From Acidobacteriaceae bacterium (GTDB lineage: Bacteria; Acidobacteriota; Terriglobia; Bryobacterales; Bryobacteraceae), in NCBI GenBank assembly GCA_019240405.1, contig JAFAYL010000029.1, positions 16,216 to 80,215 on the forward strand: a stretch of DNA of 64,000 nucleotides, written 5' to 3'. Positions within the stretch are counted from its first letter, which is position 1; each line of letters starts with the position of its first letter. The notes below the pieces were generated by a model. The model made no database searches and had not been told where the DNA came from. It was given only the letters and a program-made list of their open reading frames with translations. Both the position numbers and the translations under genes were made by a program. This document shows positions 61,201-64,000 of the stretch, in pieces.

Positions 61201-62421
61201 CAGGATGGAGGTGACGAGATAGTTCATCACCTCTACAGCCGCCTGAGTTGCCGGGAAGATGAGAAGCAACGCGCTCACGATTAAGCCCAGTCCGCTGTGA
61301 GTGCGTACCAGGCTCATGATCAGCACGACCACGGTAATGAGGGTCATGGCCTCGATGCCGATGATGTAAACCTCGTCCGGATATGTGCGCAGGAAACGTT
61401 GGAGGCGCGCGCCGGGTGAAGGACGGTAGCCGATCCGGCTGAATAGATCGCGGCTTCCGGTTGGATCGAGCAAGTAATAGCCGACATGGGGTAGGCGCTC
61501 GCGCAGAACGTCTGAGTTGGGATCGCGCCCGTTCGACCTGGGATTCATGGGCCGGCGCGAAGCCTCGCGGGCTGCATCGATTGCCAAGCGCGCGAGCTCG
61601 AATTCGCTGACGTCCGAATGGGCGGCGACTTTGGCTATCAGCCGTCGATAGTTTTCTCTGCTCTCGAACTCCATGCGCTGATATACGCCGGCGGGATCAA
61701 GCAGAAGGGTGCGATGGAGCAATGAAAGCTGTTCGAGCGTCTCTTTCCAATCGACCTCACCGAGAAAGCGCAGACTCGTGATAATCACCCCGATCTGGAA
61801 AGAGGGCGCATTCAATCCTTGAGCTCGGAACGCATCGAACGCTTTCCATCCGCGGTCGGCGAGCGTGGACAGGAGAACGAGCTTGAGAGCCGGTATCATT
61901 GCTGAAAGCTCGAACAGACGCAGTGGCTCGATGCCTTGGACCGTTTCTAGAAAAAAAGAAAATGCGGGTTCCGTTAACCGGTTCCCGGTTGCGGCCAACA
62001 GAGCGCGGGCGAATACGACCGGACGCGGAATGCAATCGTCCGCGGGTGTGCGAACGAGCGGGAGCTTGCCCAGAGTCTTTAACGAATCGTGAACCTCTTG
62101 AATGTCCGTATGGACAAGGCGCAGGTTGTCATATAGCCAAGTGAGATCGTTCGAAGGCTCACCCGATTTCAACTCGTATAGCTTCTGCTGAAGCTTCAGA
62201 AGGCTTGCGCCGCTTGCGGAGAGAATCTCGCGCGGGCGGCTGCATCGCCGCTTTCCCCGAAGCCAAGCGCAAGATCGCGCGGCGCGAGTGGCGGATTCCC
62301 GAAGCTCGGCTCGCTCGGCGTCGCTCAGTTCGGACCCCGCCGGTGCGATTGGCGCTACCGTGATCTCAGCAGGCGGCTCGGTTTGAAGCTTCGATTCGGG
62401 TTGGCTTTGCCAGTCGGGCAT
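58273..62421 (-). CDS. cyclic beta-1,2-glucan synthase-like protein (GT84/NdvB-type) lacking GH94 region
   Basis: 1382 residues. After a cytoplasmic helical region come transmembrane helices (VYIIGIEAMTLITVVVLIMS; GLGLIVSALLLIF) and a GT84 glycosyltransferase domain with IRYVLTLDSDTQLPRGAAQR, AGKGIYDVDAF, and DDYPSHYSAYNRRRHRWLRG. More transmembrane helices follow (LIEPATFLLLIAGWFILPGG), then a glycoamylase/DUF3131-like domain (LQEVAQRTWRYFAEFSNEKN; WGISEAAYSKTDADGNYQYA). NdvB and related enzymes are about 2,800 residues and end in a GH94 phosphorylase domain that sets ring size; here the protein stops after the glycoamylase-like domain. A linear or cyclic glucan product is possible. An ABC exporter lies 8 nt upstream. 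Confidence 0.88.
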   Translation of the reverse strand: MPDWQSQPESKLQTEPPAEITVAPIAPAGSELSDAERAELRESATRAARSCAWLRGKRRCSRPREILSASGASLLKLQQKLYELKSGEPSNDLTWLYDNLRLVHTDIQEVHDSLKTLGKLPLVRTPADDCIPRPVVFARALLAATGNRLTEPAFSFFLETVQGIEPLRLFELSAMIPALKLVLLSTLADRGWKAFDAFRAQGLNAPSFQIGVIITSLRFLGEVDWKETLEQLSLLHRTLLLDPAGVYQRMEFESRENYRRLIAKVAAHSDVSEFELARLAIDAAREASRRPMNPRSNGRDPNSDVLRERLPHVGYYLLDPTGSRDLFSRIGYRPSPGARLQRFLRTYPDEVYIIGIEAMTLITVVVLIMSLVRTHSGLGLIVSALLLIFPATQAAVEVMNYLVTSILTPHALPKIDFSKGVDPSCATIVAIPTLLLNEKQIRGLVDDLEVRYLVNRDRNIYFALLTDLPDSAEPVGEHDPRLDLAVGLIENLNRKYETEPYGCFYLFHRHRVYNPREGTWMGWERKRGKLLELNDFLRGTYDPFPVKAGDISKLPHIRYVLTLDSDTQLPRGAAQRMIGTMAHPLNRPLIDPELNVVAEGYGILQPRVDISVHSASQSRLASIYSGQTGFDIYSRAVSDVYQDLYGEGIFAGKGIYDVDAFRRVLEHRFPRNALLSHDLIEGAYARAGLASDIEVIDDYPSHYSAYNRRRHRWLRGDWQILRWIANRVPNEMGKLVANPISLVSRWKIVDNLRRSLIEPATFLLLIAGWFILPGGPRFWTLVTVGLLFLPIYLRLIFSLLRSVWKQDRTVAREAVANFLTSHVSILLNIAFLAHQTLVSLDAIVRTIVRNTITHSRLLEWETATEAELGLTKRTAVDVYLDWTPLLVIGVGLLLLKRPGAAGYALPFIVAWCSSKLISVWINRSPHAEGEQLSEKDRRFLQEVAQRTWRYFAEFSNEKNHWLIPDNVQEQPHKVAERISPTNLGFLLNARQAALELGFLTLSEFVSETEHTLESARKLPRVFGHFLNWYDTITLEPIEPRFISSVDSGNLAASLWALKQGCLDLVHRPICQDSDLAARLNAIATEADRLVREMDFSFLTDKRRKLLSVGYDVAQQQLSQSCYDLLASESRAAAFLAVAKGEVPQENWFRLGRQHTLCEGENVLISWTGTMFEYLMPVIWMRSHPQTLLDRAIRSAVRAQKSYAIQRRIPWGISEAAYSKTDADGNYQYAAFGVPGLALNVARAGYLVVSPYSSCLALMVDAAGAVENLRAMAGKKWMGEYGFYESADYTSSPRRRVLPLKCELVRCWMAHHQGMALAAICNLFCGMPFQRWFHAEPLVQASELILQERPIRVRPVTDVQPRRVLSFVRGWPRMAAMKARASE

Positions 62422-62429
62422 TTGAAGGA

Positions 62430-64000
62430 CTATCTGTAGCTTGACGCTTGCAGCTCGAACATCTCAGCGTACCGCCCGCCCAGAGCCATGAGCCTGTCGT
62501 GATCGCCTTCTTCGACGATGGCACCGTTTTCCAGGACGATAATCCGGCTCGCCATACGCACGGTCGAAAAACGATGAGAGATGAACAGCGCCATTTTGCT
62601 CTCGGTTAGCTCGTTGAAACGCCTGAACACTTCGTACTCAGCGCGGGCATCGAGTGCCGCCGTCGGCTCATCGAGAATGAGCACTTGCGCCTCGCGAAGA
62701 TAGGCGCGAGCAAGCGCGAGTTTTTGCCATTCCCCGCCCGAGAGATCGACGCCCCCTTCGAAACGGCGCCCCAGCATCTGCTCATAGTGCAGCGGGAGCC
62801 GTCGAATCACTCCGTCCGCCAGACTTTTTCGGGCAGCCTCCTGAATCGCTTTATCCGAACGGAGCCGCTCGATTCTGCCGACCGCGATGTTTTCACGGGC
62901 CGTCATTTCGTATCGCATGAAGTCCTGGAAAATGACTCCGATTTCTTTGCAGAGATCTTCGATGTCGTACTCGCGAAGGTCGACGCCGTCGAGCACGATG
63001 CGGCCGCCGGTCGGATCGTAAAGGCGCGCCATCAATTTGACGATGGTCGTCTTCCCTTGCCCGTTTTGACCGATGAGCGCCAGGCGCTCGCCCGGTTCGA
63101 GATGAAAATCGAGATCGCGAAGCACCAGACGCTCCGTTCCCGGATAAGCAAACGACACGTTGCGAAATTCGAATCCGCGCGTAATTGGCCGGGGCGCGGG
63201 CAGCGCGTTGGGCTTCGATGTCACGGTTGGCCGCATCCCGAAAAAGGCCAGCAAATCCGTCAGGAAAAGAGCTTGATCGGCAATGCTCGAAAGCGTCGAA
63301 AAGATCTGCGAGATGTTGCTGGACGCATTCATGATGGATTGCGTCAGGAATGTCAAAATGCCGATTGAGAAGGCGCCGGTTACGGTCTTATAAATCGCCC
63401 AAAGATACGCGCCGTAGTATCCGGCGGTGCTCAGTATCGAAAGCAGCGCGCCTGCGATGAGGCGTCGCCGCGAGAGCGCCAGGTTCTCATCGAGAATTTC
63501 ATTTGAGAGCCGCGTGAAGCGACCGGTGAGAAACCGGCTGAGGCCGAATAGCTTGAGCTCCTTGGCTGCTTCCTTGCTGCCGCCAATTTGACGCAAGTAA
63601 TCGAGCTGCCGCTTGATCGGCGTCTGCCGGAAGTTTTTCGCATAACCGAGAAACGCGAAATGGCTCTCTCCGAGAAAAGCAGGAACCAGACAGGCGATCA
63701 GAAGCAGAAGCAGCCAGGGTGAGAAGAAGAGAATCGCGGCTGACAGCGAAATCGTGGTGACCACTTGTTGAAACAAGCGGCCGATAGATTGGATCATCCC
63801 CAAGCGATCGGTCGCCTGGACGCGGGCACGCTCGAGACGGTCGTAAAAAACGGGATCTTCATAAGCTTCGAGGTCGAGCTGCGACGCGTGTTCCATGACC
63901 TCGATGCTGACGTGGCGCGTGTATCGATCCGCCAGCACGGAATCGTAGTAATCAATAACACGCGAGACAATACCGCCCGTGATCGCGAGCAAACACTCAA
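62430..64000 (-). CDS. ABC exporter, fused membrane and ATP-binding domains (N-terminus beyond right edge)
   Basis: The frame is open to the window edge, so the N-terminus is missing. Four membrane helices remain (TISLSAAILFFSPWLLLLLI; LIAGALLSILSTAGYYGAYL, and others). The ATPase domain carries Walker A GQNGQGKTT, signature LSGGEWQKLALARAYLR, Walker B VLILDEPTAALD and switch His in ISHRFS. It is an MsbA/NdvA-like type IV exporter. Its place directly before the glucan-synthase gene suggests that it exports that glucan, as NdvA does for NdvB (inference). Confidence 0.88.
   Translation of the reverse strand, partial: ECLLAITGGIVSRVIDYYDSVLADRYTRHVSIEVMEHASQLDLEAYEDPVFYDRLERARVQATDRLGMIQSIGRLFQQVVTTISLSAAILFFSPWLLLLLIACLVPAFLGESHFAFLGYAKNFRQTPIKRQLDYLRQIGGSKEAAKELKLFGLSRFLTGRFTRLSNEILDENLALSRRRLIAGALLSILSTAGYYGAYLWAIYKTVTGAFSIGILTFLTQSIMNASSNISQIFSTLSSIADQALFLTDLLAFFGMRPTVTSKPNALPAPRPITRGFEFRNVSFAYPGTERLVLRDLDFHLEPGERLALIGQNGQGKTTIVKLMARLYDPTGGRIVLDGVDLREYDIEDLCKEIGVIFQDFMRYEMTARENIAVGRIERLRSDKAIQEAARKSLADGVIRRLPLHYEQMLGRRFEGGVDLSGGEWQKLALARAYLREAQVLILDEPTAALDARAEYEVFRRFNELTESKMALFISHRFSTVRMASRIIVLENGAIVEEGDHDRLMALGGRYAEMFELQASSYR

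Overview
The window looks like chromosomal DNA of an acidobacterium, most likely a Bryobacter/Solibacter-type member of the Acidobacteriia. This rests on family content, not on a database search. It holds two Oar-like TonB-dependent outer-membrane proteins with an N-terminal carboxypeptidase-regulatory fold, an ABC permease of the acidobacterial duplicated orphan permease (ADOP) type, an acidobacterial VWFA-related secreted protein, several CRTAC1/ASPIC-UnbV beta-propeller proteins, and an ECF sigma factor paired with a Ser/Thr kinase. Genes are dense on both strands, and ATGA/TTGA stop-start overlaps are common. No rRNA, tRNA, insertion sequence or CRISPR array was recognised.

Layout. 1-5448: the propeller half of an S9 peptidase (running off the left edge), then gamma carbonic anhydrase - hisS - aspS and a Uma2-type nuclease. 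5546-8724 (minus): a MerR-family regulator with a probable 5' frameshift, a Tat-exported Gfo/Idh/MocA oxidoreductase and an ExeA-like AAA ATPase. 8879-14245 (minus): a compact type III-A CRISPR effector operon cas10-csm2-csm3-csm4-csm5, without cas6, csm6/CARF genes, cas1/cas2 or an array. Its Cas10 lacks the HD nuclease domain but keeps GGDD, its Csm2 carries an RGG/RGD-type low-complexity extension and its Csm4 ends in an acidic tail. 14379-18237: an SDR, an amino-acid permease coupled to a kynureninase-like PLP enzyme, and a small membrane protein. 18297-23820 (minus): a tightly overlapping operon of sulfite-oxidase-family protein, a 1119-residue secreted protein of unknown function and a VWFA-related protein. 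23920-27865: a PIN toxin-antitoxin pair beside a LysE-like remnant, the ADOP permease and a twice-frameshifted pseudogene.

28258-30189: ECF sigma factor, Ser/Thr kinase with non-canonical catalytic motifs, small membrane protein. 30280-38994: pdxH, lolA and a type IV pilus/type II secretion-like assembly operon (gspF, gspE, pilM, pilN, pilO, a PilP/GspC-like protein and a pseudopilin-like protein with a long FG/Asn/Gln-rich tail). 39006-43315: a small secreted protein, recA, a lactonase-fold propeller and an amidase. 43380-50829: a three-gene set of TPR/VCBS/ASPIC protein, pentaheme membrane cytochrome with TPRs, and CRTAC1 protein. 51062-58196: the two Oar-like TonB-dependent proteins. Each is preceded by a nearly identical element with the GG-N10-GC spacing of a sigma-54 promoter and followed by a strong intrinsic terminator. 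58273-64000 (minus): a NdvB/GT84-like glucan synthase lacking the GH94 end, with an ABC exporter upstream (running off the right edge).

The observations most worth following are the reduced type III-A cassette with its disordered extensions, the FG-rich pseudopilin-like protein, the shared sigma-54-like promoters of the two outer-membrane proteins, and two operons built around uncharacterised secreted proteins (sulfite oxidase/1119-aa/VWFA, and TPR-ASPIC/pentaheme cytochrome/CRTAC1).
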